A DNA stretch of 64,000 nucleotides from Paramecium sonneborni (GCA_905182985.1 CAJJDN010000001.1:416347-480346); one strand, 5' to 3'; positions 11,246 through 25,300 are shown, counted from the stretch's first letter. Made by a program: numbers and translations. Notes: generated by a model not told the origin, from the letters alone.

Positions 11246-13244
11246 ATGTTAAAATACAAAAAAAAGAATTCACATATGTTTAAAAATAGCTTATAGGGAT
11301 TTTTGAGCGGTTTAGATGTGTTTGGACAACCTCCTGTATTGAGAATATTGAAAAAAAATAAATTCACTACTTCAACTGGCTTCTTTTGCTCATCAGCTAT
11401 CATTACTATATGTATACTATATTTAATTTATTAAATCAAATAATTATATGATCGAAAAAACCCGATTGTTGTATTTTCAGAGTATTAAATGACCGATACT
11501 GCTGTAAGGCAATTTAATTATAAAAGGCTGTTCCTTTATTAATGAATAACTTTACGATGGCTATTTCCGTTGCTAATATTAGTTTAAACTCACTAACAAC
11601 ATTAAATACACATTTTACTATGACAGTAAAAAATTGTCTTAGGTTAAGAGTAATTGATGAGCTTACAGGGAAAACGAAAATACAACAGAAGTATCTTTTT
11701 TCATTTTATTCTCTAAGTTGTACTGAATACCCTACAGAAGCATGCAGTGATAAACATTTTGTTACGGAAGTTTAAAAACAATATTTTTAATCTATCAATT
11801 TAGGCAATGTTTAATGTCTTAATTCAGAATTATGGTATAATTCGCCTCCAGTAAATTTATTTAAAATAAATCCTAGATTTTATAAGGTCAAATTGCTGGT
11901 AAAACTTATCATTATATTACAATAATGATTTAGGAATGTAAGAATTCTAGTTCATATAATCTATGTGCCCCTAAAGAAAGCATTTAAAAAGAACTGAAAA
12001 CAGGATATTATGTGGTTCATTTGTCAGATAATCTTTTACAAATGAAGCAACAAGGGTATCCGTTTTCAGAGTATATTTCACTTTAGTATACAACTATGTC
12101 AATAGCTAATTCAAAAACAATTATTCAAAATTTAAAAGTGACCAATGTTATAACCGATGATGGACTTATAACTGATGATAAGTCTGAATCTTCTAGTTTA
12201 ATTTAATATACTAACCGTGAGTCGCAAGAAGAATATAATGATGAGTTCTTGATTCTTCATTATATTACTCTCGATTAACGACATGCTGAATATTCTAGAT
12301 CATATGCTAAGATTTAAGCCATCTTAAGTACAATAGGAGGACTTTATTAAGTTTTATTTTTAACGTTTAGCAGTGTTCTAAGACCTTTAATATAAAAATT
12401 TATGAACTTATAAATGGCTAATAAACTATTTAGATTTGAGAACGCCGTTGATTGTTTTGATGATGATCAACCAATTTAAAATAATTTCATTGTTTAATCG
12501 CCTAAATAATAATCATCTTAAAGAGTATTAGATTTTGACATCAAAAAATCTTCATTCTCAAAATCTTTAGGCAAATCTCTCAAGTCAAAAAATTTTGAAA
12601 AAATCTAAGACTCTAAAACTATGAGTTAATTTCTAAAGTCTAAAAAATAGTCTTTAAATTTAACTTTAAGAGATATGATTGTTATGAGTTTAGGATGCAA
12701 GAAATAAGAATAAATGCAAATTTAATATGCAACCGATAAATTTATGTCAAAATTGGATGTTGCTTACATAATATCTAAAATTTATGAAATAGACAAATTA
12801 AAACTTGTCTTATTAAATGAAGATCAATTATAATTGTTTAATTATTTACCAAAACCTGTGATTCCTTCTGCCTTATTTGGAAATGATGCAGAAAAAAAAG
12901 TTAAAGAAATTGAATCAAAAAAAGCTTATTAATTCATATTACAAGATGAAAAATCAGATATTTTAAAGCTTTAAGAGGCTTTTATGTCTTTTGCAAAATT
13001 AAAAAAGAAAAAAGAATTAAATTAAATAGATAAAAATATTCTTGAAATCTTAGATGAAGACATTAAAGAATTATTCTACACTTTAAATAAAGATCAAACT
13101 AAACTAGACTAAATTTTTAATTAAAAACTTAGTCTTAATCTTTAAGTTTCAGAACCAGATTATAAAAGATCTCATTCAATAGTAGATGTTGACTATTCAG
13201 ATGATTAGCCAAATTCTATTCCATATTTGAGATCTAGATCTTGA
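11246..13244 (+). CDS. Two-TM ciliate membrane protein with long cytoplasmic tail
   Basis: Three exons, with introns at 11504-11526 (23 nt) and 11851-11876 (26 nt), encode 649 aa. A short cytosolic N terminus (GLDVFGQPPVLRILKK) leads into a first TM (STGFFCSSAIITICILYLIY). A domain of about 280 residues with paired cysteines (CTEYPTEAC, QECKNSSSYNLC) probably faces the lumen or exterior. A second TM follows near residues 343-365 (LSTIGGLYQVLFLTFSSVL). The last 285 residues are charged and Ser/Lys/Gln-rich. I believe this is the layout of a ciliate-expanded membrane protein family of unknown role; I could not name a function. No signal peptide precedes TM1. Confidence 0.75.
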
Positions 13245-13469
13245 AAAAATTAAATGCATTTTAAATTTTATATCACTTGCCGATCTAATTTTCTTTACCT
13301 AGATCATTAGTTATTGTTTTATATGTATCTTTTTATTATATTAAATTTAATAAAATTATTCTTAGCTAATATATATGAAAAATAAAATTTCAATATAATA
13401 TATTTAAACTTTACAATCATTTAATTAAAATATATATTTAACAAAATTTTTATTTTGTTTCCCAGGATA

Positions 13470-14470
13470 TTGACATTTTTTATGCAATCCAGAAATAGAG
13501 AGCAGATTCTTAAATAAGAAAACAGATGCTCAGTAAAATAAATGAATTTTCTAAGTTTTCTATATAACATCATCATATTATATTATTATGAATCCAATAT
13601 TGTTGTTTAAAAGTTGTGATACATTATATTTGTATAAAGAAAGTATATATATGTAAAGTTTATACAATAAGTTGCACAATTTCTTAATACTAATGAACAA
13701 TAGTTATAAGGAGGGTATCAAAATTTGTTATTCGTTATTTAGAAAGGTTCACTGACGTGAGAAAATTATTGTTTATATTCTTTTTAAACAAATGAAATGC
13801 AAACTTAGGATAATGAACACCTAGAAAATCTGTATTTAAGGATTTTCTTTATCAAAAAGCAAACAAATAAAGTTCTATAGATAACCTTTTCTTAGTAAAT
13901 TTATGATCTAATATTTGGCTAGCTCTCATGGATTATTGTTTCCTAACACTTAAATGATTATGTACCAACATAAAGCATAAAAAGGATGATTTCTAGTTAT
14001 ATTGAAACAAGATTAATGTGCAAGCTTGAACGATAAAATTAATGATGCCATTTTAATCATTAACAAACCAAAATGTTAAGATTATGATATTTTAAATAGC
14101 CAATACCATTAGATGTATATATATCTGATTTAAATAGATATAGTTCATGAAGATGTGTAGTTATGCAAAACATTAATAACTTGTTTTTAAGAGTTAGAAA
14201 AGATAGAAAAAGAAGATAAAAAAATTCAAATAAAGAGAAAAGTTTTCATTAATATACTGTGACTCTTATGGAAAGGTAATCAAATATATTAATTTTAAAT
14301 CAATAAAGTAAGAGAAATCAGGATTTGAAAGCGAAATCATATTAAAGTAATAAGTCTAAAATCGTTCCACAGAAAGTTTTTCTTGATCATTTTTGTTTAA
14401 AATTCAATATTTTTTTTATAGGGTAGCTTTTATCATATATATTTCTGTTAATTCATATTTAAGAATTTCT
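13470..14470 (+). pseudogene. Decayed coding region, possibly PAS-like
   Basis: Several short frames with coding character follow each other in different phases. One starts MQSRNREQILKQENRC near 13480. Another runs NDKINDAILIINKPKCQDYD through HEDVQLCKTLITCFQELEK near 14030-14270. A third reads YCDSYGKVIKYINFKS from about 14262. The step between the second and third is a plain one-base frame change with no usable intron. The HEDVQLC and YCDSYGKVIKYI segments are weakly PAS-like. Sense TGA codons and frame changes suggest a pseudogene, but missed introns, sequencing errors or a retained germline insert cannot be excluded. Confidence 0.3.
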
Positions 14471-14830
14471 TAGTGATATCATTTAATACTTTATTAATTG
14501 TTTCAATTTAATTATAGGGTCAAACATATTTCAAAAATTAATTAAGAATATGTATGATTACCAAGAAAACTAGTTCCTAATAATTAAGGTCATTAAATTA
14601 GATGATTAAAAATTTTTAATAACTAATTTCTCATATAATTATAATCTAAATTTAATTAATTAAAGGCTTCATTCATGTGAATATTTATTTTTATTTTTTT
14701 CAAAAATTTTTAATCTTTTTACCTGAATTATAAAAACCTAAATCTTAATTCTAAAATGATGCAATATTATGAATTTTTCTGGTTTAAAAATCATTGCCTT
14801 TTACTTTTGATGATGATAAATTAAATTTTA
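14471..14830. other. Intergenic, nothing recognised
   Basis: A/T-rich spacer between the decayed region and the next intact frame. No feature could be supported. Confidence 0.5.
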
Positions 14831-15754
14831 ATGAATTCTTCCATTGATCCTTCATTAGATTTGTCTCTTTTTAACAACATCCTTAACAAATAAATCAAGA
14901 AAGTGAACATGAAAAAGCAAAAGAAAGCTATTCACAAAGAATTCAATTAATCTAATACACCTAAAAATGAAGCTAAATATATATGTGAATTAATAAGGCC
15001 TTTGATTCAATAAGAAAAATAGTAAGAAGAAGTTTCTAAGTCAAACGAAAAAGGTGGACATACATTTGGGTATTTACTTAAGGATGTTTTTTCTTTTTAA
15101 TTCAAAATAATTGCAATGCAAATATAAAAAAATGAACTTATCTTTAATTGCTTGCCTTTTCAATAAAATAAAATATTTGAATTAAAAATAAATTTTCCTT
15201 TTTATTTATTTTTAGAGTAAGTTTCTAACTTTTAAGTAGGTTTTGAGAATTTAAAAAAATAATTTTCACCAAAATAATTAGAGATACCTGAAGAAATTAT
15301 TGAATTTATTGTTGATCATAATTAAATTGTTATTGGATGCAACAGACAGGTAAATAAAAATTGGTTGAAAATGTTGGGCATTAATTCAGATATGATTATC
15401 GATTATATACAATAATTTCAAGCATTTCCTATAGGTTGGATTGTAGATGCTCTTAAATCTTATAATTTCTATTAAGATTTTATGTAAACACAATCTATTG
15501 CTATTTGTTTAATCAACTATAATGGATAGAAATTTAATGCTTAAGTATAAATAAAATATGAATAAGAAACAATTTCGAAAAAGAAAATTGTTGAAAGATA
15601 TATAATAACATATTTAATAAACAGAAAATAATTAAGTTTGTAATAAGTTGAGTAGAACTTTGCCAATTACTTTGGAATAAAACAGATTTCTTAAGAATTA
15701 GCTGATACTTTTATTGAGCACATAAATAAATAATGTGGAATCAAAAAAATATGA
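14831..15754 (+). CDS. Unknown soluble protein, basic N terminus
   Basis: An intronless frame of 307 codons runs from ATG 14831 to TGA 15752-15754. The first 50 residues are strongly basic (KKVNMKKQKKAIHKEFNQ). The central and C-terminal parts have normal globular composition, including tryptophans, with no TM (GCNRQVNKNWLKMLGINSD, FPIGWIVDALKSYNFYQDF). The CNRQVNKNWLKMLGI stretch recalls the early part of PAS domains, but this is weak. With the partly PAS-like wreck just upstream, the two could be pieces of one older gene. No function assigned. Confidence 0.5.
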
Positions 15755-16502
15755 TTTAGATAATATATTTTTGAATAAAATTAAATATAGTGATTTACAT
15801 CAACTATCTATGATAAACATACAAACTTAATAGTTAAAGTAAAATGACTAAGTCAATCATGTCTTAATCTTGAGAATATAGCAAAAAGATAAGAACAGTG
15901 AAAAGAACATAATATTTGATAAGAAAAGAAAAGAATCACATTAAGCTTACCTAATATCATTGAGCTTTCAAATTAAATATCAATAATTGTTTAATACTTC
16001 ACACAACACACTTAATAAAAGAAGTAAACAAAGTTAAGAAAAATTAACATTATAATTAATTCTAAGTATGAAATGCAAAAGTAGGATTTACACCTCCAAT
16101 ATTTAGGTGTTGAAACAAAAAAAAATATAGTTTAATCATAATGATTAGTACTTATTTATTTTTTAAAAATACTTGCCAAATTTTTTGTTCATATAATTTA
16201 TAAATATTTCTCTCTAATTTTATTATAAATTATTTAATTAAATTTAAACATAATATTGGTTTGGAATACAAAGAATTCTAACATTTATCTATTTTTTATT
16301 TTTAAAACAAAAAGATAAAAAATGTTTTATGATGATTATTTTGTTATAGTAAAATATTTAATCACTAACATTAATTATTTAGATAAGTAAATTCAAAAAA
16401 TAGCATTTCTAACATTATGATTAATTTTCAAAGATATAATCTCATTTGTTTTCTCTATTTCCTAGTTGCATTCTAAAATTAATAAAATTTATTATCAAAT
16501 TA
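15755..16502. other. Spacer with a long TGA-free run
   Basis: No gene is called. From ATG 15810 the plus-strand frame has no TGA up to the start codon of the ankyrin-DHHC gene at 16503 and is in the same frame. The implied peptide is Lys/Gln/Asn/Phe-rich without recognisable domains, and its second half looks like translated A/T-rich non-coding DNA. Confidence 0.5.
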
Positions 16503-18791
16503 ATGGCGGATGAAATAATTAAAATCAATAACGAAAAATAATCAGAGGAATAAAATGAAGCAAATGATAATAATCAAGAAAATAAAAAGGACGAAATTGA
16601 GTAAGAAGATAAAATGAAAGTTGACTTAGAACATAAAAATTAAGAGGAAGAGAAAATTTCAATAGATTTATGGGAAACCATAATATAAGGAAATTTTGAT
16701 ATGATTTATTGTTTTGATGGCTTAATTGATTACGATTCTTTTGGTCCATAAGGATTTGGAATTGTTCATTATTTAACAACTTAAGGATAGTTAGAGGGTT
16801 TAAAATTATTGAAGCAAAGAGGTGCTAATTTAGATTTATAAACTTAATTAAAATAAAATGCATTAGCTATTGCTTGCAATTTTGGTTTTATTGAGATTAT
16901 TAAATATTTAATTGATTAAGGTTGTTCATTGAATAACACTAATTTATAGAATATGTCACCATTATCATATTCCATTAAAAATAAAAAATATGCCTTAATA
17001 TTTTATATTTTAACAAAAGTAGAATTTAAAAATTTATCAGATAATTATGGAAACTCTTTTGTTCATTATTCTGCAATGGAAAATGATATTAATATGCTTT
17101 AATTTTATAATGCTTTTTAATTAGAATACAATTTATTTGATAATAAAGGATAAACTCCATTAACGAAAGCAATTAATAATTGTGCTATAGAAGCAGTAAA
17201 ATTATTACTCAGCGTTGATCCAAATCTAGTAGAATATGCTATTGATTTTGATGTAGTAAATTCAAATCAAAAAATGAAATCTTTAATTTAATAAGCTTAA
17301 TTATAAAAAATGTTATCCTAGAATCAAATATATTAAAAAATAATCAAAATAATAAAAAAACATTAAAAATATATTGTAATCAGCATTTTAGTTTTGTTTA
17401 TTTTTTTTGAGCTAATTCTTTTTATAATTAGTGAAGTATAGAAAGTATGATAATTAAATTATTTATTTTAGACTTTAAATGATGGATTTTTAGGTTTAAT
17501 ATTTGATATTGGTTTTATAATTGGTATGTTATATTTAATATTTTATGTTGTTTGGTTTATGTTGAAATCTACAGATAATTAGAAATAAGGAACTAAAGTC
17601 TTAAAATAAAGAACACAAATAGTAAATAATGAAAATAGTGAAGCTTAATAAGTAAATTTAATGGTTTAAGAATAAAAATAAGAATCTAAAAAAAAAGAAA
17701 AAAAAGTTAATCAATTTAAATCGTCTACAGGAAAGAATTTGATATAATCAGACGAATATATGCCTATGGCATTTCATACAACTAATGATTAGATTTAAGA
17801 GGATGATGAGGAAGAAGAAAATGAAGAATTAATCAATAATTAATAAGAGTAAGAGTAAGAGGAATTGAATGAAAAAGAGAAATTCTTAAAAAAATTTTAA
17901 AGAGAGAGTTAAAATAAATTTAATTTATATCAAATTGATCTAACACCCTCTTTTTTAGAAGGTGTTAGTCTGAAGGATTTTTTGAAATTAAATTATAAAG
18001 CAGTTGAAGATTTAATTGATCAAATGCATACAAAACCTTCTTATTATTTTAAATTTGCAAATAAAATAAATTAATTTAAATAAGAAATAGATTCACTTTT
18101 AGAAATAAATGATCCTTTATGGTATAATGGTTTTACTATCATTCATTTAGTTTATTTTTTATTTGAGACAAATAGATTTAAATTAATATAAAGAATAGAT
18201 TGGAATAGAATTTGTTTTACTTGTCTCTCATATAAATTGCCTAGAACTTATCATTGTTCTAGTTGCAATATGTGTGTAAATTATTTAAGTTAAAAATATA
18301 GGTTAAAGATTATCATTTTCATTCTAAATTTTTAGGGAAATGTATAAATTCGACAAATCATTTATTTTATTTTCTTTTAGTTCTTTCATTAACGATATTG
18401 ATTGATTTTTATCTTTTATTTACGTTTTTGCATTACTATGATAAAATCAACTCTATAGTCATATTGATACCAAATATATTTTTTTTGATAGATTAATTTA
18501 GTAGAGCATAATCATTTATATTCTTAATAAATGTAGCATTATCCTTTATTTTAAATTTTGAATTTTTAGTTGAAGTATTAATATTATTTTATTGATTAGA
18601 TAACATGTATATTGAATAATATGACTCGTAATGAACTTTTTAATAGCCATAGATATAAATATTTATATATGCCTGCCTTTTTATCAAATGGATAAGTCTA
18701 AATGAGATACACTAATAGATTAGAATAAGGAATAGCAATAAATTTGTTTAATTTTATAAAAAATTCATTCAGAAATTTAAAATTAATATGA
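16503..18791 (+). CDS. Ankyrin-repeat DHHC-family protein with degenerate catalytic motif
   Basis: Four exons with introns at 17445-17471, 18276-18301 and 18575-18599 give 736 aa. Order: acidic N terminus; ankyrin repeats at about residues 70-260 (GFGIVHYLTTQGQLEGLKLL, QNALAIACNFGFIEIIKYLI); two TMs; a long charged Gln/Glu loop; then a DHHC cysteine-rich domain and two more TMs, the plan of HIP14/Akr1-type palmitoyltransferases. The cysteine-rich core is intact (ICFTCLSYKLPRTYHCSSCNMC), but the following VxxYDHHCPWxxxC becomes VKDYHFHSKFLGKC. Asp, the first His and the catalytic Cys are replaced by His, Phe and Ser, while the zinc-binding His and last Cys remain. The downstream TTxE-type motif is partly kept (MTRNE). 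It is probably a pseudoenzyme or adaptor. Confidence 0.85.
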
Positions 18792-19049
18792 AAGAAATAT
18801 TTATTTTATTTGAAAATGAAAAATAAAGCAATTTTGTTGATATTTTTTTTTAAGAATTAAATTATATTAATACATAAATATTTTCTGCCTAATTAAAAGA
18901 TTTAGAGAACTCAGTAAAAGTGATAAAATTGAATAAAGAAAATAAGAAAGCAGAAGTTGACTAATTTACTACTTTCCCTCTTCTTGGTACAATAAAAATT
19001 TAACTAAAAATAAGTATTTTAAATAAAAATGAAACTAGCCACTCTGTGA
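18788..19049 (+). CDS. Doubtful small ORF
   Basis: An ATG overlaps the TGA of the ankyrin-DHHC gene and opens a frame that, with a consensus 25-nt intron at 19014-19038, ends at TGA 19047-19049 (78 aa). Without that intron the frame continues into the antisense of the dynein C terminus. The peptide is hydrophilic (MKEIFILFENEKQSNFVDIF) and unrecognised. The overlap with the upstream stop is unusual for this genome, so this may be untranslated sequence between two convergent genes. Confidence 0.25.
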
Positions 19050-19337
19050 TGGTTCTCAAAAAGAAACATCATTTAAGCCATTTAGATTAAATTAGAATAA
19101 TAATAAAAAGATTACTTGGAATTATGTAAAAGTAAATTAACAAAGGATATACCTTTTTCTCATGGCTAAACTTATGTTAATCTGAAAAATAATCAGGCCA
19201 TTATGTGTTTTTAATATTAAATTTTGTTTTGGAAATCTATTTACAATTCTATTTATTATTTAAAAGAATAAAAAGAAATATATTTATTAAAAATTATTTA
19301 TATAATACAGGATTGAATAATTAATTAATTATAATCC

Positions 19338-22300
19338 TCAATTAGCTTAGACGATTAACGCTACTCCTCTTTTAGACCAATGTTCTTTATTGTTATTTAT
19401 TGGTACTTTTATTTTACATATAAAATTAACTGATAATCCATTTGATGTTAAAACTCCTTTTCTTTAAGAAGTATTATATAGTGGACATGAATAATATTTA
19501 TGAGTTTTGATAATTTCTTAAGTTGGGCAAAATTAGATAATAGGACACGGATAAAATAACATACTACTTGATGGTTCTGCTAAAGTTAAATCTTGGAAAT
19601 CAAAAGATGCTCCATCTATGGATATTCCATTTGTATAAACTTCATATCCAATTTCTGTAGGCTCATCTTAATGAAATTTAAAATTAAATCTTAATTGATC
19701 AATAGGAATTTTAGATTTTCTTGAATATTATTATAAAATTGCAGTTAAGAAACCTTATATAAAAAATAATCCACCTAGCCAAAAGACTATAGGTTATCCT
19801 TTTGTAATCCATAAATTAAGAAATTCGATTCTTTGTTTTAAATCAGTTATCCATGAACCTAAAGATTTGGTTGTTAAATAAGATAAAGCCAACCATGATT
19901 CAGGTATTTTATTATCAAATACAGAATTGTATATTTCTAAAGATTAATCAGAAATATTAATAAATCCATCTAAACCTTAAACAAGTACACTTAAAGAATC
20001 TTAAATCTTAGCTAAAAGTTTATTATATTTTGTAATTTCTTATTGTATTACTGCATTTAAAGGATTATCTTATGTTAATGGAAACAATTATTAAATTTAT
20101 TCAATATTAAATTGTTAAGGTAAGTTTTTCAGAATTTCTGAACTCTTTTTGCATACTAAACTATCAGTATGTTTTTAAGCTTAATCTCCATAAGTTCTAG
20201 GCAATAATTATAAAATCACTGAACTTAAATTCTCAGTCTCTAATATTGCTGAATATATTTCTGCATTTGCATGTAAACCAAATAATTAAGGAGGATCGTT
20301 TAATGGTAATTAAGATATATAATCATTATAACCTTTTAAATTCATCTAAGGTGGTATTTAATAAATATCATAAAATATATAGTCTTGAGAAATTGTCTTT
20401 TAATTCACTAAATCCTCTACATAAATTTTTAAGAGTTTTCTATCCATTGGATCTGTTACTCTACCTCCATAATTATTTTCTGCAATCAAATAATGAAGAG
20501 CATCCCAAGGTATTTCAGAATATTAATCTAAAAAAAATACTATCTGCTCTTTTGAAATCTCCAAATCATGTTATGAAAAATTGTATCCAATATTCCATCC
20601 TAATGGACCATATTTCTTTCTTTCTAATAAACAAGCATGCAATAATGAAAGCGAAAAAAATAAATTCTTCCATTCTTTCAGTTTCTTACATTATTCAAAT
20701 TTATCTGCGTCTAAAGTTTAATAAGATCTTAACATATTATTTTTTAATCCTCTTGGTAATTCATATGTAATTTTTAAAGCTAAAATTATTTTATCATAAA
20801 TATACATTTTAATATAACATTATGTGGTAATATTGAAGTAGGTTAAGAAGTTAACCATAACCTGAAATCAGCATTTATTTCTTTCTTATATTGAGTCTCA
20901 AATAATTATTCTAAATCTGGCATAAAAGAGGATGCTAAATGACAGTTCTATAGTAATACCCAAGAACCTTAAGACATAGCACTAAGTATCATTTTTATTG
21001 CCAACTAACTTTGACCTTGTCCTAAAGAAATTTAATTAAATTTATCTTCACAATCATACTTAGATGCCAATTTAATAATTTCTTATCTAGGGTCTGCTCC
21101 TGGAGTAATCAAGCATAATAAAGGAATTTTACAATCTGATTTTAAATAAAATTATTCAAAGGTTGTTGGAATATTCTCTAAAAAAGCATTTCCAATTTAT
21201 TTTCTTATCATTTCATTAGTGGCTTAAATAAATTATTCAGGTTTAATAATCTTAATTAGCATATTTATCTAATACTAATCTAAATCTCTATATTACATTT
21301 TATAAGATGTTTAACTAACATAGAAACTATCCCAAAAATGTTTTTATTCAACAAATTCAGAGCAAATACTTTCAAATATTTATGGAAACTGAATAGTTAA
21401 ATCTACAAGTTCTAACCACATTTTATTAGTTAACCAAGTAAATCCTTTTGGCATTTAAATATCCGTTGATGCAAGAGTACAACCCATCACAGTTGTTCTA
21501 ATAAGATCTGTTGGAACATTCATCATTTTCACACACAATAAAAATCTAAAAATTAATTTATCTTTTTCCAATAAGGATCTATTAATTTATGTATAAAGTG
21601 TCAAAATAAATTTTTCAATAATATTTTAGTTTCGTTTAGATTTTTCATATTACGCCTCTCTAATTGACTTTGTGTAAAGTGAGAAATAGAAGTCAAGTGA
21701 CCATAAATATGTATGTTCTATCACTGCAAGATCATTTAAAATAAAATATAAACTTGCTACTTTTTCAGCAGCAGGTTTATAAAATTATCGTATTTGATTG
21801 AAATTAACTCTATCATATTCAAGTCCTTTTAATTTTTCTTCAATGGAAAGGCTTTCATCTTTTGATTTTTAAAGTGTTTAAATAAGATCTTCATTTTCTA
21901 ACAATTCTCCTTATGATTCAGAAAGCAATTTTAAAATTAAAGTTTCTGTTTAAATAAGTTTATTTTTATTAATAAAATTAGATTGTATATTTTTAATTCT
22001 TTATTCTTCCTTTTATGGTTCATCTATTTTAACAACAATATTTAAAAGTTAATCAACAAGTCCTTCTTATGTAACTTGAAACATTAACATATTTACCATA
22101 ACACAGACTTATGGTTAAAAATGAGGATTATTAAGTTTAGTAGTCATATAAAATCTAAAATCATTTGAATATTCAATTAATTTTTCTCCAAATTTGATTG
22201 AACATTTATTTTACTTTCTTATAATTTTTTATTATAGAATTGGTTCATAAAGAGGATCAATACTTTATCCTAGATTTTCAAGTAATACAGGATATCCAAT

Positions 22301-25300
22301 TTAAATAGCATGTTCTAATTATAATTAAACTTATTATGGTGGTTATGTTGAATTCAGAATTAATAATACTTTAATATCTTCCATATTTTTAATCCATTCA
22401 TTAGCTTATAATTAAGGATCAATCATAAGTGGCCATCTTGTAGATTGTTTTAATATAATAGCGTTATCTATAGAAAAAGAATCATTAGGTAATTTTTATT
22501 ATATCCATTTATTTATTTAGATTGGATCACATAATTATACTTATAATGTATAATCATCAGAAAAGTTTACTTAATTTTATTTAAGTTTTAATTTCCAAAA
22601 TTATAGACATTATTCTCTGTATTAAATTGGAAATACACCTAAATAAGATATAATAGCAGCACTAATTAAACAATCCCCATCAGCATTTGATTATTCTGAT
22701 TTGTAAGCAATAACTTTCTTTTTCCATCTTTATTTTTCTTCTCCTAATCCATTTGTCAATTTTTCTGCTCTATTTAATTATGCTTAAATTTATGAAACCT
22801 TTTTTTCAATTTCTTCTTTTTCTTTTCTAGCTTTTTAGTATTCTACAGATAATACATTTAAAACAAGCATAGCTTCTGCTAATGCTTATCTTTTTATTTC
22901 AACTTATTCTTCAGCTAATTTAAGATTTTTTTCAGCTTCAACTAGTTAAGCTTTTTTTGGTTCAATAATTTCAACAGCTTCATAAGTAGAATAAACTGCT
23001 CTAATCCAATCAGCTAGATTTCCTGCAGCCATTGAAGCATTAAATACTTTATCTCTTTCAAATAATGGATTTTAAATAAAAACAGATAATTTTTATATTT
23101 TAGTAGGATTTATTGCTCTAATCTCTTCTATTTTCATTTTTTTTATTCTTTTTATCAATTTATCATTTAAAACATATTTTTTTGAATATTCCCAAAAATC
23201 TTCCATTTGTGCTGGTTCTTTTCCATTATTTTTACCTTTAACTTTTTCATCCTCTTAAAATGCATAACATAATCCTTGCATAACTACTGCTGCTGAAGGA
23301 GGAGGTTTTTGGAACGATTTTAATAATATCATATCATCTTTTGTTATTTTTTCCAGTGCCTCAGTTGCTTTTGATAATAACGGAAGTACATTATCTAATT
23401 ACTTTTAACATATATCTTTTAATTAATTAGCTTCTTCTCTTTTTAAACTACATTATTATTCATCATATTCACAAATTAATCTGGTTTAATCTGCTTCTTT
23501 TTATTTTTTTTATATATTCTTAAGTAATTCAAGATTTTCAACAGTTGCTTTTTCTAATTTTGGTTGTAATTCAAATAAAACTTTTCTTATTTTATCTACT
23601 TCCTTTTCAGTTTAAATAATTTTCTCAACCCCAGTTTCAAATTTATCTATAGAAATTCTTGAATTTTCATTTTTTTCAGTATGAATTTTTTTGAAAGTTG
23701 CTAATAATTGTAAATATTAGGTTGGTGTGACATAAAAATGTCTTCTAAGTTCTTGAGTAAATCTTTCTTTGATTTCTAAAACTTTGTGATGAATATCAAC
23801 TGCTATTTTTACTAAATTTTAAGGTAAAAATTAACTGGCAGTAGATTCTAATGCTTCATCAGGCCAACTCATAAACCAATCAATAGTAGAACAATTAATA
23901 ATAGTTGGAAACATCCTTAATCTCTTTCTAAATTAAGTTCCAACAGGTTACATACATAAAATTACATGAGTATTTAATTTACAATTTAAGACAAATTTAG
24001 GATATGTCATTTCTTCTTATATTTTAATTCTTTCTTCAGGAGGAAACAAATGTGGTATTTCTCCATGACTCATTATATTGCATACATCTTCTAACATAGA
24101 TTCTGTTTAAAATTAAGAATCGTTAAAAATAATTGTAGATTTATGATCATCCAAACCTATATGTTTTAGAATACCTAAAAGTTAATCATCCCATTATCTT
24201 GGATCAACCATTTACACATGTTCATTGAAAATTATATAGTTAGCTAATTTTGAAAGGGATGCTTAATATGATAATAATAATTACTTCTTCCTGTTCCTCC
24301 CATTCCAACCAATAAAGCATGACCTTAAACAGCTAATAATATTCTAGCTATTCTTGAAATATGCAAAACTGCATTATTAAATAAAATCAGACTTAAAGTA
24401 TGTTGTTGATTCATTTAATTGTACTCTTCAAGAACTTGCTATAATTTTTATTTTACATTTAACACATTACCTGCATCATCATAAACATTAAGTAAGAAAG
24501 ATACATAAATTAAGTTTTTGTAATCTTAAATTTAATAACCTATTTAAGTAGTTGATTCTTTAAGAACATTCTCAAAAATCTTCAAATCATAACTATCTAT
24601 CAATCTATCACTAAATACTCTCAAACACTCATGAGTCCAGAGCTTAACTAAATTGTATTAATTATTTATTCTTGTCACTTTACTCATTCCCTCAAAAACC
24701 TTAATTAAATCTCTTAAATTGTAAATATATAAGCTTTTAGCAGGAGTCGGTAACAAGCTCAATTAAATTTTATCATAAACTTAAATTGTATGATAAACAA
24801 GATCATTTCTTAATTTTAAAATATCTTATGATGGTTAAATCTTTAGGAAAACCCAATCAACAAAGACTAATAAAATGTTTGAAATGCTTTGATTATCAAA
24901 ACCACCAATATACAATAGATTAAAATATCTAAGATATCGCTTACTCACTTAATCCCTTCCTCCACTTGCTGGTTACATAGCACTTAGAAATGTAATATCA
25001 CACATATATTTAAATTCTTTATTTTCAAGATCATACCATCCTCCTTAATCCATCCATTATCTCAATAACTCAATAGCTGGTTGAGCACCTTAGGGTTCTC
25101 TAAATGGCATATTAAGATCATCTACAAATATAATAATATGTCCTTCTTCAGCTCCATAGTATCCTTTCCTTCTCCTCTTATTTATTTTAGTTTCAATCAA
25201 TCTTTATAGACTATTACTTGTTGTTTATCCTGAACAAGTAATTTAAAATTTAGAGAATTTATTCATAGATAATGATTTTCCTGTACTTGTTGGACCACAA

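Noticed and set aside
20246..20770. Plus-strand standard-code ORF of 174 codons, the longest in that code
   Set aside because: It lies antisense within the dynein heavy chain C-terminal motor; sequence composition is that of a complementary-strand shadow.
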